DNA from: Anaerolineae bacterium
GTDB lineage: Bacteria > Chloroflexota > Anaerolineae > B4-G1 > SLSP01
Reading direction: 5' to 3'
DNA length: 21,548 nucleotides
Assembly: GCA_016934645.1 (NCBI GenBank)
Contig: JAFGSL010000377.1
Location: forward strand, 1-21,548
The position numbers and the translations under genes are program-made. Below the pieces are notes generated by a model that had not been told where the DNA came from, searched no databases, and worked only from the letters and a program-made list of their open reading frames with translations. This document shows positions 1 through 9,168 of this stretch, one piece after another; within the stretch, counting starts at the first letter, position 1; the number at the start of each line of letters is the position of its first letter.

Positions 1-267
1 AACAACGGCGATCGCTCCTCCTAATCCTTCCCAACGCCAGGCAAGGCCCAATCCCAGAACACTCAGAAGGGCGAATAGCGGGGGCACGTTTTCAATGAGG
101 GGATAATCCTCTATCGCATACGGGTCTGCTTTACCGGTTGTCACCCAGTTCCAGGCATAGCCGGTGAGCATAAGTAGTGTGAAGGCAATGACAAAGGTTC
201 CCCAGATCCGAGCAATCCAGCGTATCCAGTTCGTTGTACGGTTGCCAACGTCATTGACGCTTGGCAT
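1..267 (-). CDS. Small membrane protein, 3' end outside window
   Basis: The ATG at 267 is preceded by a strong AGGAGG site (275-280) and opens a frame that runs off the window edge without a stop, giving the first 89 residues. After a short polar N-terminus (MPSVNDVGNRTTNW) come a hydrophobic segment at about residues 20-42, a loop rich in acidic residues and prolines, a second segment at about 62-78, and the start of a third. This looks like a small multi-pass membrane protein of the kind common as hypotheticals in Chloroflexota. I do not recognise the family with confidence and give no function. Nothing else gene-like was seen in the 280 bases between it and the next gene. Confidence 0.7.
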   Translation of the reverse strand, partial: MPSVNDVGNRTTNWIRWIARIWGTFVIAFTLLMLTGYAWNWVTTGKADPYAIEDYPLIENVPPLFALLSVLGLGLAWRWEGLGGAIAVV

Positions 268-547
268 GATCTATCCTCCTTTCGCAGGCGATGACATCGT
301 ATGCCCGCTAGAGCCGGTGTCGGACAGCTCTAAACAACCACTCCATTCCATTGTGCAACAGTTGAAATCAAGTAAAAGACGAACAAAACGATGTTATCAT
401 ATGAATCATTGACCAGCTCTCGTAAACGACCCTTGAGTATCCGAACAACAGGCGCTTTGAGGAGATAGATGATTATTGGCAAGAAAACAGCCATAACCCG
501 ATCTTCTCCGCAGAAACTCGATCCTTGTTTTCGCCTGCGCTATAGGG

Positions 548-1018
548 TTAGGCACCGCAAAGGTTCGCCTTGAGCACCTCATGCCGGTGGACAAAAACAC
601 GGCGAATAAACCATCCGACTAACCGTGAGGCCATACGGGGTTGAAAAGTAAGTTGATCAACAAGTAGAACTGCGTTCGAATCAGAATGACACGGCACGAT
701 GCGTCTCTCGTGGCGCCACAGCTTCATGGATCCCATTGGAGATTGCTCGGTAAAGCCTTCGCCGGTGTCGAGTTCCAGCAATGTCATGTCAGAGTAATCA
801 ATGGGCAGAACCCCGAATAGAAAAACGTAACTGCGGAACATGCGAACACCAAGCTTCACATCCACATCATTCAAAGAAGTAATACCTTTGGGAACTGTCA
901 TACGGAAGAATGGCCACATTTCGGTGGATATACCCTTGATTGAAGTGATCCATTCCCATACACGCTCGGTGGAAGCATGTAATTTAGATTCTAAGCGGAA
1001 TGAAATGGTATCACACAT
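548..1018 (-). CDS. SRPBCC-like ligand-binding domain protein
   Basis: This 156-residue soluble protein begins MCDTISFRLESKLHAST and continues with ERVWEWITSIKGI, the usual opening of START/Bet v 1 (SRPBCC) folds: a first strand followed by helices bearing a V/W-x-x-I/L motif. Later strands include LLELDTGEGF and ALLVDQLTFQPR, and the C-terminal helix RLVGWFIRRVFVHRHEVLKANL is typical of the fold. I chose the ATG at 1018 because AGGAAGG lies just upstream and a good promoter sits about 35 bases before it. A longer reading from a TTG at 1042 has no ribosome site. Members of this superfamily bind hydrophobic ligands or act as cyclases or aromatases; the ligand here is unknown. It is monocistronic and points the same way as the upstream partial gene. 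Confidence 0.6.
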   Translation of the reverse strand: MCDTISFRLESKLHASTERVWEWITSIKGISTEMWPFFRMTVPKGITSLNDVDVKLGVRMFRSYVFLFGVLPIDYSDMTLLELDTGEGFTEQSPMGSMKLWRHERRIVPCHSDSNAVLLVDQLTFQPRMASRLVGWFIRRVFVHRHEVLKANLCGA

Positions 1019-1053
1019 TGTTTTGCCTTCCTGGGTGCCCAACCTACACTTTC

Positions 1054-1082
1054 ATAATATTGCATTTATCACCGAAAGTCAA
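1054..1082 (-). promoter_or_regulatory. Sigma70-type promoter of the SRPBCC gene
   Basis: Read on the minus strand, TTGACT (1077-1082) and TATTAT (1054-1059) are separated by exactly 17 bases, and each matches the sigma70 consensus at five of six positions. The implied start near 1047 leaves a leader of about 30 bases before the ATG at 1018, which includes the AGGAAGG ribosome site. This is the clearest promoter in the window. Confidence 0.65.
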
Positions 1083-1157
1083 ACTTATCGGCTCTTTTCA
1101 CAAATTAAAATGACGAAAACGCATGCACCATGAAGCACAATCTCCACACACACGAAC

Positions 1158-2063
1158 TCATTCTTGTGATTCCAGCCACACCTCCAGAGTTCGGCCAATC
1201 GCCTCCAAGCTCTCTGCCGAGACTTTATCCGGCGTGTCCTGCGTCGTGTGCCAGTACGGATAATCGAAATCGATTATATCGACAGCAGGCACGCCCATCT
1301 GCACGAAGGGGATGTGATCGTCGAGTATCGCGTACTTGTATTCCGGGATGATGCGATCCGCGTAGCCCAACTGCCCGGCGATACCCCACAATGCCTGGCT
1401 GAGGCCCGGATCCGAGTTGCGCTCGTAGTACACCTGCTGGTCGGCGTCGCCGATCATGTCGACGAGGATCATCGCGCCTAGCGGCAGTTCGTCCGCCTCA
1501 CCCCAGTGCGCCGCCATATATGACGACCCCACAATCCAGTCCCAGCCATCGAGCCGCCCGTTGTCCTCGGCATCGAAGAAGGCCAGGTATATACGATGGT
1601 TCTTCGTATCCCACGCCAGCGAACGCGCCAGTTCCAGCAGCACGGCGACGCCGCTTGCACCATCGTTGGCCCCCATCACAGGCTGCGATGGGTCTTCTTC
1701 ATCAGCGGATCGGCGCGTGTCGTAGTGCGCGCCGACGAGCACAGCCTCACTTCCCTCAGCCTCCCCACCCTTCCATGCGAGGATGTTGCGCACGGGCGTC
1801 TCCTTGTAAGTGAACGTCTGCTCATAGATTTCCCATCCCTGGGCGCGCAACTCCTCGATGATCATGTCGCCCGCCTGGCGATTGGCCTCTGTCCCGGTGA
1901 TACGATACCCTAGATCGCACTGGCGCGTCACCCACGGGTAGGCCAGCTCGCCGGTGAAAGTCTCCGGCCCGGAGGGCGTAGGGGTACCACAAGCAACAAG
2001 GAGTAGGGTAGACAAGACAAGTGTAAGGATAACACAGCAAGTAAAGCGACGACGTATTGTCAT
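1158..2063 (-). CDS. M28 family metallopeptidase, lipoprotein
   Basis: A 301-residue predicted secreted lipoprotein. MTIRRRF, a hydrophobic stretch and a lipobox LVAC (Cys25) are followed by a Pro/Ser/Thr-rich linker. The M28 di-zinc hydrolase core has GAHYDT (His113, Asp115), GANDGASG (Asp134), FFDAED (Glu166, Asp167), LVDMIGD (Asp202/Asp206) and YWHTTQDT (His272). The WDWIVGSSYMA stretch after FFDAED and the overall length recall the glutaminyl-cyclase branch of M28, so either aminopeptidase or glutaminyl-peptide cyclotransferase activity is possible. It should act on the outer face of the membrane. The ATG at 2063 has GGAGG 8 bases upstream. The gene is divergent from the esterase at 2391, and the two share a 327-base control region. 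Confidence 0.88.
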   Translation of the reverse strand: MTIRRRFTCCVILTLVLSTLLLVACGTPTPSGPETFTGELAYPWVTRQCDLGYRITGTEANRQAGDMIIEELRAQGWEIYEQTFTYKETPVRNILAWKGGEAEGSEAVLVGAHYDTRRSADEEDPSQPVMGANDGASGVAVLLELARSLAWDTKNHRIYLAFFDAEDNGRLDGWDWIVGSSYMAAHWGEADELPLGAMILVDMIGDADQQVYYERNSDPGLSQALWGIAGQLGYADRIIPEYKYAILDDHIPFVQMGVPAVDIIDFDYPYWHTTQDTPDKVSAESLEAIGRTLEVWLESQE

Positions 2064-2390
2064 AGTTCAGACCTCCAGAAAAATCCAGCTAGGGGCCAGG
2101 TTCCCCCAGTTTATTCAAATCGTCACTATTGTACTCACAAGGTGCAGATGCACCAATAACAGATTTGTGCTAAAATAGGACTTGTTAGCACGGATAAGTA
2201 CAACCTTTTACAACCTAGCCTAAAGGACAGAATGATCAGAGAAGCAAACCAACAACTGACGAGAATGACGATAAAACGACTGACCTGAACATAAAAAACT
2301 TAAGCTATTCCTGTGTATTGTAGGCGTAGAAAGTTAAGCAAGATACGTTCCGGTCAGTAACGACTACCAGGCTATTCTCGAAGGAGAACT
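2064..2390. other. Divergent intergenic region
   Basis: This 327-base gap separates the M28 gene (minus) from the hydrolase gene (plus). Its left half holds the palindrome and promoter candidates listed separately. The right half (about 2180-2390) is AT-rich leader sequence. It contains one 18-codon frame (2232-2288) with a weak AAGGA site, which I do not call as a gene. No RNA gene or riboswitch was recognised. Confidence 0.6.
2128..2176. promoter_or_regulatory. Palindromic operator between divergent promoters
   Basis: GGTGCA-GA-TGCACC at 2141-2154 is a perfect 6+6 palindrome. On the minus strand, TTGGTG (2151-2156) and TACAAT (2128-2133), 17 bases apart, form a moderate promoter for the M28 gene, and the palindrome lies in its -35/spacer. 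On the plus strand, an extended -10, TG-C-TAAAAT (2168-2176), lies 14 bases beyond the palindrome and could serve the hydrolase gene with a leader of about 210 bases. The palindrome is seen directly; its role as an operator is inferred from position. The regulator is not in the window. Confidence 0.35.
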
Positions 2391-3446
2391 ATGAAATCGA
2401 CATTGACACCCGATAATTACGTACACCAGTTGGTGACGGAAACGCACCGGCAATTCGCCTTCCGTGCCCATACAAAAGCAGAATTCGACGCCTGGCAACG
2501 TATGTTCCGTCCGCATTTACGGACCATGCTCGGTCTGGACGCCATCACCGGTCGGGGAATTTGCGACCTGCGACCGCGCCAGATGAGCGAGGAAACGCTT
2601 TCAGATCACGTCCGCGAGGCGTGGATCATCCAGACCGAACCGGGCTTCGAGATCCCGTTCTACCTGCTGTGGCCTCTGGAAATACCCGCCGGACCGCTGC
2701 CCATCGTCATCACGCCGCACGGGCACGGCAAGGCAGGCAAGCGCACCTACGCTGGCCTGTGGGATACCGAAGAAGAGCGCATGTCCATCGTCGAAGGTGA
2801 GCGCGACATTGCGCTGCAAGCGGTGCGCGAAGGTTACATCGCCATCGTGCCCGATATGCGTGGCTTTGCCGGGCTGCGCCGCTGGAACGAGATCAAACTC
2901 GACGCTGTATCGTCGTGCCGGACAATGCAGATGCACGCGCTGCTGTTCGGCCGGACGCTTATCGGCGAACGCGTGTGGGACGTTATGCGGCTCATCGACT
3001 ACGCGGAGACCCGTCCGGAAATGGATACACAGCGCATCGCCATCACCGGGAACTCCGGTGGCGGGACGGTCTCGCTTTTCGCAGCAGCCTGCGACCCGCG
3101 CATCTCGGTCACTGTGCCATCAAGCTACTTCTGCACCTTCGAGACATCCATCGGCTCGATCGACCACTGTGAGTGCAACTACATCCCTGGCATGATGGCG
3201 ACAGCGGAGATGTACGACGTCGCCGGGCTGATCGCCCCGCGGCCATTCCTCGCCGTGGCAGGCCGCGATGATCTCATCTTCCCCTACGAGGGCGTCACAG
3301 AGGCCTTCGAACACCTGCAGCATATCTACGAAGTCGCCGGCGCGCCCCCCGAGCACTGCCAGCTTTACACCGGCGAAGGTGGTCACCGCTACTACAAAGC
3401 AGGCGTATGGCCGTTTGTCAGAGAAATGCTGACGAAACTGGAGTAA
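2391..3446 (+). CDS. Alpha/beta hydrolase, acetylxylan-esterase-like
   Basis: A 351-residue cytoplasmic hydrolase without a signal peptide. After a helical N-terminal region (about 1-80) comes the alpha/beta core: PIVITPHGHG (oxyanion strand, about 104-113), IVPDMRGFAG (152-161), the nucleophile elbow GNSGGG with Ser222, RPFLAVAGRDD with the acid at Asp293 or Asp294, and GEGGHRYY with His332. The pattern and length fit the acetylxylan esterase/dienelactone hydrolase-like abhydrolases that remove acyl groups from carbohydrates or other small esters; the substrate is not readable. The ATG has GAAGGAG 5 bases upstream. The stop codon lies inside the first units of a heptamer repeat array. The gene is followed 112 bases later by the exporter genes, but the repeats make co-transcription uncertain. 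Confidence 0.8.
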   Translation: MKSTLTPDNYVHQLVTETHRQFAFRAHTKAEFDAWQRMFRPHLRTMLGLDAITGRGICDLRPRQMSEETLSDHVREAWIIQTEPGFEIPFYLLWPLEIPAGPLPIVITPHGHGKAGKRTYAGLWDTEEERMSIVEGERDIALQAVREGYIAIVPDMRGFAGLRRWNEIKLDAVSSCRTMQMHALLFGRTLIGERVWDVMRLIDYAETRPEMDTQRIAITGNSGGGTVSLFAAACDPRISVTVPSSYFCTFETSIGSIDHCECNYIPGMMATAEMYDVAGLIAPRPFLAVAGRDDLIFPYEGVTEAFEHLQHIYEVAGAPPEHCQLYTGEGGHRYYKAGVWPFVREMLTKLE

Positions 3447-3543
3447 GGAGTACGGAGTAAGAAGTAAGAAGTAAGAAGTAAGAAGTAAGAAGTAAGAAGC
3501 AGGATACGGACAGTCCCATACTCCATACTCCATACTCCATACT
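3441..3543 (+). repeat. Heptamer tandem arrays in opposite orientation
   Basis: Nine 7-base units run from 3441 to 3503 (GAGTAAG, GAGTACG, GAGTAAG, five AAGTAAG, AAGCAGG). After a 12-base spacer come four exact CCATACT units (3516-3543). The reverse complement of the second array (AGTATGG) resembles GAGTACGG in the first, so the whole is also an imperfect inverted repeat that could fold in RNA. The first unit overlaps the last codon and stop codon of the esterase gene. Short heptamer arrays of this kind are known from cyanobacterial and Chloroflexota genomes; the assignment to that class is from general knowledge. Confidence 0.85.
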
Positions 3544-3558
3544 TCCCCCGAAGATACC

Positions 3559-5346
3559 TTGAACATTCCACTGAAACGTTACTGGAACTTGTTGGTGCAG
3601 TACCTCAAACCACAATGGAGTGCTGTACTGCTCCTGGCGCTGCTACTCCTGGGCAGCATCGGATTACAGCTACTCAACCCACAAATTTTGCGGAGTTTTA
3701 TCGACGCGGTCGTCGAAGGCCGCGAAGTGCGCGCACTGATCGGCAAAGCGGTGCTCTTTCTTGGCATCGCCGTGACAACGCAGGCCGTCTCACTCGGCGT
3801 GACCTACCTGGGCGAAACCATCGCCTGGAAGGCCACCAACGCCCTGCGGCTTAACTTGACCACACACTGTCTCAGGCTCGATATGGCGTTCCACAAAGCC
3901 CGCACGCCGGGCGAGCTGATCGAGCGCATCGACGGCGACACCGGCATGCTTGCGGGCTTCTTCTCTGAAATGGCACTACAGCTACTCGCCAACAGCCTGC
4001 TCGCGTTGGGGATCGTGGTCTTGCTCTTCGTCGAAGACTGGCGCGCGGGAACCATCGGTGTGGGCTACAGCCTGTTAACAGCACTTGCATTGCGCGCGGT
4101 GCGGCAACCTCTCACGCGCGCCTGGACCGACTCACGGCAGGCCGAGGCGGACTTACTCGGTTTCTTCGGCGAGCAGATATCCGGCACGGAGGATATCCGC
4201 AGCAACGGCGCCGAACCCTACGTTATGCGCCAGCTTTTCGTGCTGATGCGACGCATCACGCAGCGCTGGGTCAAGGCAAAACTCATCCAAGGCATCAGCC
4301 ACGATGCCGTATGGCTCGTCACGCTGCTCGCCAAAGTCGCGGCGCTGGCGGTGGGTGCATGGCTTTTCTTTAATGGGCACGCGACGGTGGGCACGGTGTA
4401 CCTGATCTTCGGCTACATCGGGCAGATGGAAGGGCCGCTCAGCACCATCCAACACCGCATCAGCGATCTGCAAAGGGCCAGCGCCGGCATCGCCCGCGTA
4501 GAAGAAGTGCTGCACACCAAACCAGCCGTGATCGAACACCACCAACCCATCCGCGACCTGCCGCGCGGTCCAGCCACTGTGGCAGTGGAGAACGTGAGCT
4601 TCCAATACAACGACGTATCCAACGAAAGCTGTGGCCGCTCTCCGGACCGTGCCACCTCCGTGTTACACGATATCTCGTTCGACCTGGCGCCGGGCCAGGT
4701 ATTGGGCGTGCTGGGGCGCACCGGTAGTGGCAAAACGACGCTCTCGCGGCTGCTCTTTCGCCTCTACGCTCCTGACCAGGGCACGATCCGCATCCACGGC
4801 ATCGATGCACGCAATATGGCACTCGGCACGTTGCGCCAGCGCGTGGGCCTGGTCACACAAGATGTGCAAGTGTTCCGCGCCACGGTGCGCGACAACCTGA
4901 CGTTGTTCAAGCCGGGCCTCTCCGATTCACAACTCTACGAAACGCTGCACACCCTCGGATTGGGAACGTGGTTCGAATCGCTGCCGCACGGCCTCGACAC
5001 TATCCTGGAAACGGGCAGCCAGGGACTCTCCGCTGGGCAGGCGCAGATGTTGGCTCTAGCGCGCATCTTCCTGCGCAATCCCGACCTGGTCATTCTCGAC
5101 GAGGCCGCCTCGCGCCTGGATCCGGCAACCGAGGGCATGATCGAACGCGCAGTCGACCTACTGCTCGCCGACCGCACCGCGATCATCATCGCCCACCGGC
5201 TGAGCACCGTGCAGCGTGCCGACGCGATCCTGATCCTGGAAGGCGGGCAGGTAGCCGAATACGGCCCACGCGCAGCGTTGAGCGCCGATCCGCACTCGCG
5301 GTTCTCCGGCCTGCTACGAACCGGATTAGAGGAGGCGCTCGCATGA
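3559..5346 (+). CDS. ABC exporter, catalytic-type subunit, cassette 1
   Basis: A 595-residue half-transporter: a type I exporter membrane domain (about 1-310, six predicted helices) fused to an ATPase domain (about 340-595). ATPase motifs are an aromatic Tyr350, Walker A GRTGSGKT (Lys392), Q-loop Gln434, signature LSAGQ (490-494), Walker B VILDE with the catalytic Glu515, D-loop SRLD and H-loop His546. The signature has Ala where Gly is usual. With the overlapping downstream gene it should form a heterodimer whose competent ATP site uses this Walker A/B. A loop of about 15 residues ([17 protein letters not shown]) sits between Tyr350 and the strand before Walker A, where the cassette 2 paralog carries a longer insert. 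The TTG start at 3559 matches that paralog's N-terminus; its ribosome site is weak. The substrate is unknown. Confidence 0.88.
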   Translation: MNIPLKRYWNLLVQYLKPQWSAVLLLALLLLGSIGLQLLNPQILRSFIDAVVEGREVRALIGKAVLFLGIAVTTQAVSLGVTYLGETIAWKATNALRLNLTTHCLRLDMAFHKARTPGELIERIDGDTGMLAGFFSEMALQLLANSLLALGIVVLLFVEDWRAGTIGVGYSLLTALALRAVRQPLTRAWTDSRQAEADLLGFFGEQISGTEDIRSNGAEPYVMRQLFVLMRRITQRWVKAKLIQGISHDAVWLVTLLAKVAALAVGAWLFFNGHATVGTVYLIFGYIGQMEGPLSTIQHRISDLQRASAGIARVEEVLHTKPAVIEHHQPIRDLPRGPATVAVENVSFQYNDVSNESCGRSPDRATSVLHDISFDLAPGQVLGVLGRTGSGKTTLSRLLFRLYAPDQGTIRIHGIDARNMALGTLRQRVGLVTQDVQVFRATVRDNLTLFKPGLSDSQLYETLHTLGLGTWFESLPHGLDTILETGSQGLSAGQAQMLALARIFLRNPDLVILDEAASRLDPATEGMIERAVDLLLADRTAIIIAHRLSTVQRADAILILEGGQVAEYGPRAALSADPHSRFSGLLRTGLEEALA

Positions 5347-7130
5347 AAACGCTACCAACGTGGACCGCGACCTGGAAGTTGATTTGCTTCAATCCGCGCG
5401 CATACCTGCAGTTTGGTGTGCTGTACGTGATTTTGTTCGGTAGCAACATCGTCCCCGGTCTGTTGATTCAGGCGTTTTTCGACCACTTGACCGGGGACAC
5501 GCCGGCGCAGGTCGGCGTGTGGAGCCTGTTGGGGTTATTCGCTGCTGTCGAAGTGGGTCGCGCCGTCGTCTACTTCACGCGCATCTACGGCGAGGAGACG
5601 TTCCGTTGTTACGGCTGGGCGCTGCTGCGGCGCAACATCTTCGCCAACATACTCAAACGGCCGGGAGCGAACTGCCTCCCCATCGCTTCAGGTGACATGC
5701 TCAATCGGCTGAGCAGTGACGTGATGGAGCTATCCGACTGGCCGAGTTGGCTGCCCTTTATGGCCGGTCACACGGTCTTTGCCGTCGTTGCCGTCGTCAT
5801 CATGCTGACAATCAACTGGCGCATCACGCTGGTTGCTGTCGTGCCGATGCTGGCGATGGTGTTCATTATGCAAGTCACCTGGGCGCGCGTGCTACGTTAT
5901 GGCCACGCCCGGCGTGACACAACGAGTGCGGTCACCGGTTTCCTCGGTGAGGTGCTTGACGCAGTGCAGGCGGTGAAAGTCGCCGACGCCGAAGACGACA
6001 TCGCCAAGCACCTACACGACCTGAACGAATCGCGGCGCAAGGCAGAGGTGAAGTTTAGCCTCTTCCTGGCGCTGATCAACTGGGCCTTTAGCAACATCAC
6101 CGACCTGGGGCTGGGGCTGATGCTGCTGCTCGCGGCGCAGGCGATGCGCGATCCGGTGAATCCATTCACGGTCGGTGAGTTCATGCTCTTCGTGACCTAT
6201 CTTACCTCGATCATCGAATTCCCGGCGAACCTGGGCAGCTTCTTCTCGGATTACCAGACGCAAGCCGTGTCAATTGACCGGCTGCTCGCGCTGCAGCCGG
6301 GTGCGCCACCGACGGCGTTGGTCGAGCACCATCCGGTCTACCTGCGCGGCGCGCTGCCCGAAGTCCCGTTCGTTCCCAGAAGCAAAGCGCATCACCTGGA
6401 TGCCTTGCGCGTGGAAGGACTATCGTATGACTACCCTGATACGGACAACGCCGTACGGCGCGGCATCCACGACATCGACCTGACGCTGCGACGGGGAAGC
6501 TTCACCGTCATCACCGGGCGGGTAGGATCGGGGAAGACAACGCTACTGCGGGCAATCCTCGGCCTGCTTCCTAAGCAAGCGGGCGAGATCTGCTGGAACG
6601 GCACCCAGGTTGACGATCCGGCGACGTTTTTCGTGCCGCCGCGTATGGCATACACGCCACAGGCACCGGTGCTGTTCAGCGAGACACTGCGCGAAAACGT
6701 GCTAATGGGACTTCCTGAAGATATGGTAAACCTAGAAGCCGCATTACGGGCAGCCGTCCTGGAAGAAGATATCCCCACGCTAGCGAATGGACTGGACACA
6801 CTCGTCGGCCCGCGCGGGGTACGCCTGTCCGGGGGGCAAGCACAGCGGACGGCGGCGGCGCGGATGTTCGTGCGCGACCCGGAACTGCTGGTCTTCGACG
6901 ATCTGTCCAGCGCGCTAGATGTGGAGACGGAGAAACTGCTCTGGGAGCGAGTTTTTGAGCGAAACGACGCAACGTGTCTCGTCGTCTCGCATCGCAAGCC
7001 TGCGCTCCGTCGCGCCGATCACATCATCGTGCTCAAGGATGGCCAGATCGAAGCCGAAGGCACGCTCGACGAACTTCTTGTAACGAGTGAAGAGATGCGT
7101 TACCTATGGCATGGAAACGGAGAGGCCTAG
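5343..7130 (+). CDS. ABC exporter, degenerate-site subunit, cassette 1
   Basis: A 595-residue partner of the preceding gene, overlapping it by ATGA, with GAGGAGG just upstream. Reading further upstream from 4968 only adds out-of-frame sequence of the first gene. The membrane domain (about 15-310) is followed by an ATPase domain with Walker A GRVGSGKT (Lys398), Gln440, a canonical LSGGQ (495-499), Walker B LLVFDD with Asp520 in place of the catalytic Glu, and His550. In known heterodimeric exporters such as TM287/288 this combination marks the subunit that contributes the good signature motif to the active site but does not itself hydrolyse efficiently. It should export an unidentified lipid, peptide or drug-like substrate together with its partner. 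Confidence 0.88.
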   Translation: MKTLPTWTATWKLICFNPRAYLQFGVLYVILFGSNIVPGLLIQAFFDHLTGDTPAQVGVWSLLGLFAAVEVGRAVVYFTRIYGEETFRCYGWALLRRNIFANILKRPGANCLPIASGDMLNRLSSDVMELSDWPSWLPFMAGHTVFAVVAVVIMLTINWRITLVAVVPMLAMVFIMQVTWARVLRYGHARRDTTSAVTGFLGEVLDAVQAVKVADAEDDIAKHLHDLNESRRKAEVKFSLFLALINWAFSNITDLGLGLMLLLAAQAMRDPVNPFTVGEFMLFVTYLTSIIEFPANLGSFFSDYQTQAVSIDRLLALQPGAPPTALVEHHPVYLRGALPEVPFVPRSKAHHLDALRVEGLSYDYPDTDNAVRRGIHDIDLTLRRGSFTVITGRVGSGKTTLLRAILGLLPKQAGEICWNGTQVDDPATFFVPPRMAYTPQAPVLFSETLRENVLMGLPEDMVNLEAALRAAVLEEDIPTLANGLDTLVGPRGVRLSGGQAQRTAAARMFVRDPELLVFDDLSSALDVETEKLLWERVFERNDATCLVVSHRKPALRRADHIIVLKDGQIEAEGTLDELLVTSEEMRYLWHGNGEA

Positions 7131-7190
7131 CTCTCACTTGTCACATTCCGCTTCGTAAAATCATAAGATAATGGGTGAAAGCGCGTAAAT

Positions 7191-7235
7191 GGATTGTGGG
7201 ATCGCCCGATTCGCAATTCGGGTGATCCCCAATCC
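7191..7235 (+). repeat. Imperfect hairpin between exporter cassettes
   Basis: Left arm 7191-7211 (GGATTGTGGGATCGCCCGA...) and right arm 7215-7235 (...TCGGGTGATCCCCAATCC) pair except for a bulged T, a G-T wobble and a one-base slip, around a three-base loop. It sits in the 145-base gap between the two exporter cassettes. No T run follows, so it is a weak terminator at best and may be a dispersed repeat or an mRNA stabiliser. The rest of the gap shows no other convincing signal. Confidence 0.6.
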
Positions 7236-7275
7236 CTGATTACCAGTTCCTATTCACTTTTTGAAGGAGGAGGCA

Positions 7276-9168
7276 TTGGCAAAAATACCGCTCAAACAGT
7301 ACTGGAATTTGTTGGTCAACTATCTCAGGCCGCAATGGCCGCTGGCGGTGTCACTGGCCGTGTTGTTGCTGAGCAATATCGGCTTGCAACTGGTCAACCC
7401 GCAGATTATGCGAAATTTCATCGACTCGGCGAAGTCCGGCGGCGCGGTCGATACGCTGTGGAAGTCAGCCGTGCTCTTCATGGGCGTGGCCCTGGCACAG
7501 CAGATCGTCTCCGTCCTATCGACCTACGTCGGCGAGAACGTGGGCTGGACGACGACCAACGCACTCCGCGCCGACGTTGCTGAACACTGCCTGTATCTCG
7601 ATATGTCGTTCCACAACGCGCACACGCCGGGCGAGATGATCGAGCGCATCGAGGGCGACATCAACGCGCTCTCCAACTTCTTCTCGCAGTTTGTGATCCA
7701 GGTTTTCGGCAACGCGCTGCTGCTGGTCGGTGTGCTGTTCTTCCTCTTCCGCGAGGACTGGCGTGTAGGCGTCGCCCTAAGCGTGTTTGCGGCGATCGCG
7801 TTGGCGCTGCTGTGGCGAATGCGCGACATCGCCGCGCCGCACTGGAAGGCCGAGCGTGAGGCCAGCGCCGAACAGTTCGGGTTCCTGGAGGAGCGTCTCG
7901 CGGGAACGGAGGACATTCGTTCTTCCGGAGCCAAACCCTACGTGATGCGTCGCTTCTTCATCCTGATGCGCACGCTGATGCAGAAAACGCTGAAAGCCGT
8001 GCTGATGTTCAACATCATGCTCAACCTCATCGAGTTCCTGTTCGCGGTCAGCAATGCCGTCGCGTTTGCAATGAGCGCCTATCTCTTCCGCCTGGGCACG
8101 ATTACCATCGGCACGGTCTACATCATCTTCTACTACAGCAATATGCTGATGATGCCCATCAACCGTATCACCCGGCAGATGCAAAGCCTGCAACAGGCTG
8201 GAGCCAGTATCAGCCGTATCCGGGAATTGTTGGGTACTGCGGGCAAAATACCGGAGAGGGTTGATGCCTCCACGCTGGATACGCACATCGTGAGTGGACC
8301 ATTGGCTATAGAGTTCCAAAACGTGTCTTTTGGTTATGATGACGCGGAGCCATTCAAAAAGGAGGAGGAAGAGGACAAGAAGCAAGATGCAGGAAGCAAG
8401 AAGCAGGAGGCGAAGCCAACGACCCAACCACCGAGCCACCCAACCACCGAGTCCACCGAAAAAGAACTCGTCTTGCACGACATCTCGTTCTCGCTGCCGC
8501 CGGGCACGGTGTTGGGGTTGCTGGGACGCACCGGCAGTGGCAAGACGACGTTGACGCGGCTCGTCTTCCGCCTCTACGATCTCGACGCGGGGACAATCCG
8601 CCTGGGGAGCAACGGCACAGCCGTGGATATCCGCGACGTCGCGGTGCCGGAGCTGCGAGAGCGCGTGGGCATGGTGACGCAGAACATCCAGCTTTTCCAC
8701 GCCACCGTGCGCGACAATCTGACGTTCTTCGACACAACGATTCCCGATGAGCACATCCTGCGCGTCATCTACGATCTGGGCCTGAGCACGTGGTATGAAT
8801 CCCTGTCCGATGGCCTGGACACCGAACTGGAATCGGGCGGCGGCGGCTTATCTGCCGGGGAGCAGCAGTTGCTGGCCTTCACACGCATCTTCCTCAAGGA
8901 CCCTGGTCTGGTCATCCTCGATGAAGCTTCGTCGCGCCTCGATCCGGCGACCGAGCATCTGATCGAGCGCGCGGTAGACCGGCTGGTACAGAATCGCACG
9001 GCGATCATCATCGCGCACCGGTTGGGCACGGTACAGCGCGCCGATCAGATCATGATTCTCGAGGGGGGTCACATCCGCGAGTACGGCCCGCGCGCAGAAC
9101 TCGCCGTTGACCCGGAGTCGCGCTTCTACAGCCTGCTGCAAGCGGGGATGGAGGAGGTGCTCGTATGA
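7276..9168 (+). CDS. ABC exporter, catalytic-type subunit, cassette 2
   Basis: A 630-residue paralog of the 3559 gene ([19 protein letters not shown] against [18 protein letters not shown]). I prefer the TTG at 7276 because AAGGAGG lies 5 bases upstream; a TTG at 7261 would lie upstream of that site. Membrane domain about 15-310; ATPase motifs Tyr354, Walker A GRTGSGKT (Lys423), Gln469, Walker B VILDE (Glu550), SRLD and His581. The signature is LSAGE (525-529), further from consensus than in cassette 1. Between Tyr354 and the pre-Walker A strand there is an insert of about 42 residues (about 356-397), first Lys/Glu-rich then Pro/Thr-rich, encoded partly by a heptamer repeat. The loop should be surface-exposed and tolerant of insertion. 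Confidence 0.87.
   Translation: MAKIPLKQYWNLLVNYLRPQWPLAVSLAVLLLSNIGLQLVNPQIMRNFIDSAKSGGAVDTLWKSAVLFMGVALAQQIVSVLSTYVGENVGWTTTNALRADVAEHCLYLDMSFHNAHTPGEMIERIEGDINALSNFFSQFVIQVFGNALLLVGVLFFLFREDWRVGVALSVFAAIALALLWRMRDIAAPHWKAEREASAEQFGFLEERLAGTEDIRSSGAKPYVMRRFFILMRTLMQKTLKAVLMFNIMLNLIEFLFAVSNAVAFAMSAYLFRLGTITIGTVYIIFYYSNMLMMPINRITRQMQSLQQAGASISRIRELLGTAGKIPERVDASTLDTHIVSGPLAIEFQNVSFGYDDAEPFKKEEEEDKKQDAGSKKQEAKPTTQPPSHPTTESTEKELVLHDISFSLPPGTVLGLLGRTGSGKTTLTRLVFRLYDLDAGTIRLGSNGTAVDIRDVAVPELRERVGMVTQNIQLFHATVRDNLTFFDTTIPDEHILRVIYDLGLSTWYESLSDGLDTELESGGGGLSAGEQQLLAFTRIFLKDPGLVILDEASSRLDPATEHLIERAVDRLVQNRTAIIIAHRLGTVQRADQIMILEGGHIREYGPRAELAVDPESRFYSLLQAGMEEVLV
8379..8413 (+). repeat. In-frame heptamer repeat inside ABC gene
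   Basis: Five consecutive 7-base units close to GAAGCAR (GAAGCAA, GATGCAG, GAAGCAA, GAAGCAG, GAGGCGA) encode the charged part of the ATPase-domain insert in the 7276 gene. The unit resembles the GAAGTAA and AAGCAGG units of the array at 3441. A second, longer-period repeat rich in CCAACCACCGAG follows to about 8458 and encodes the Pro/Thr part. Confidence 0.75.

Noticed and set aside
406..600. 64-codon minus-strand frame overlapping the SRPBCC gene end
   Set aside because: No ribosome site, no family resemblance, and it overlaps the supported gene in another frame.
2232..2288. 18-codon frame MIREANQQLTRMTIKRLT upstream of the hydrolase
   Set aside because: The AAGGA site is weak and there is no similarity or attenuator structure, so chance is the simplest reading.
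3441..3543. CRISPR-like array
   Set aside because: The units are 7 bases long and contiguous, with no spacers, and no cas genes are present.
4968..5342. N-terminal extension of the second exporter gene to a 720-residue protein
   Set aside because: The added part is the first exporter gene read in another frame. The ATGA overlap at 5343 with GAGGAGG upstream is the natural start.
7777..8754. Long antisense frames inside transporter genes (also 9411-10241 minus, 12488-13537 plus, 14713-15363 plus)
   Set aside because: They lie opposite strongly supported genes, their products are rich in Arg, His and Asp with no domains, and they arise from high-GC codon bias.
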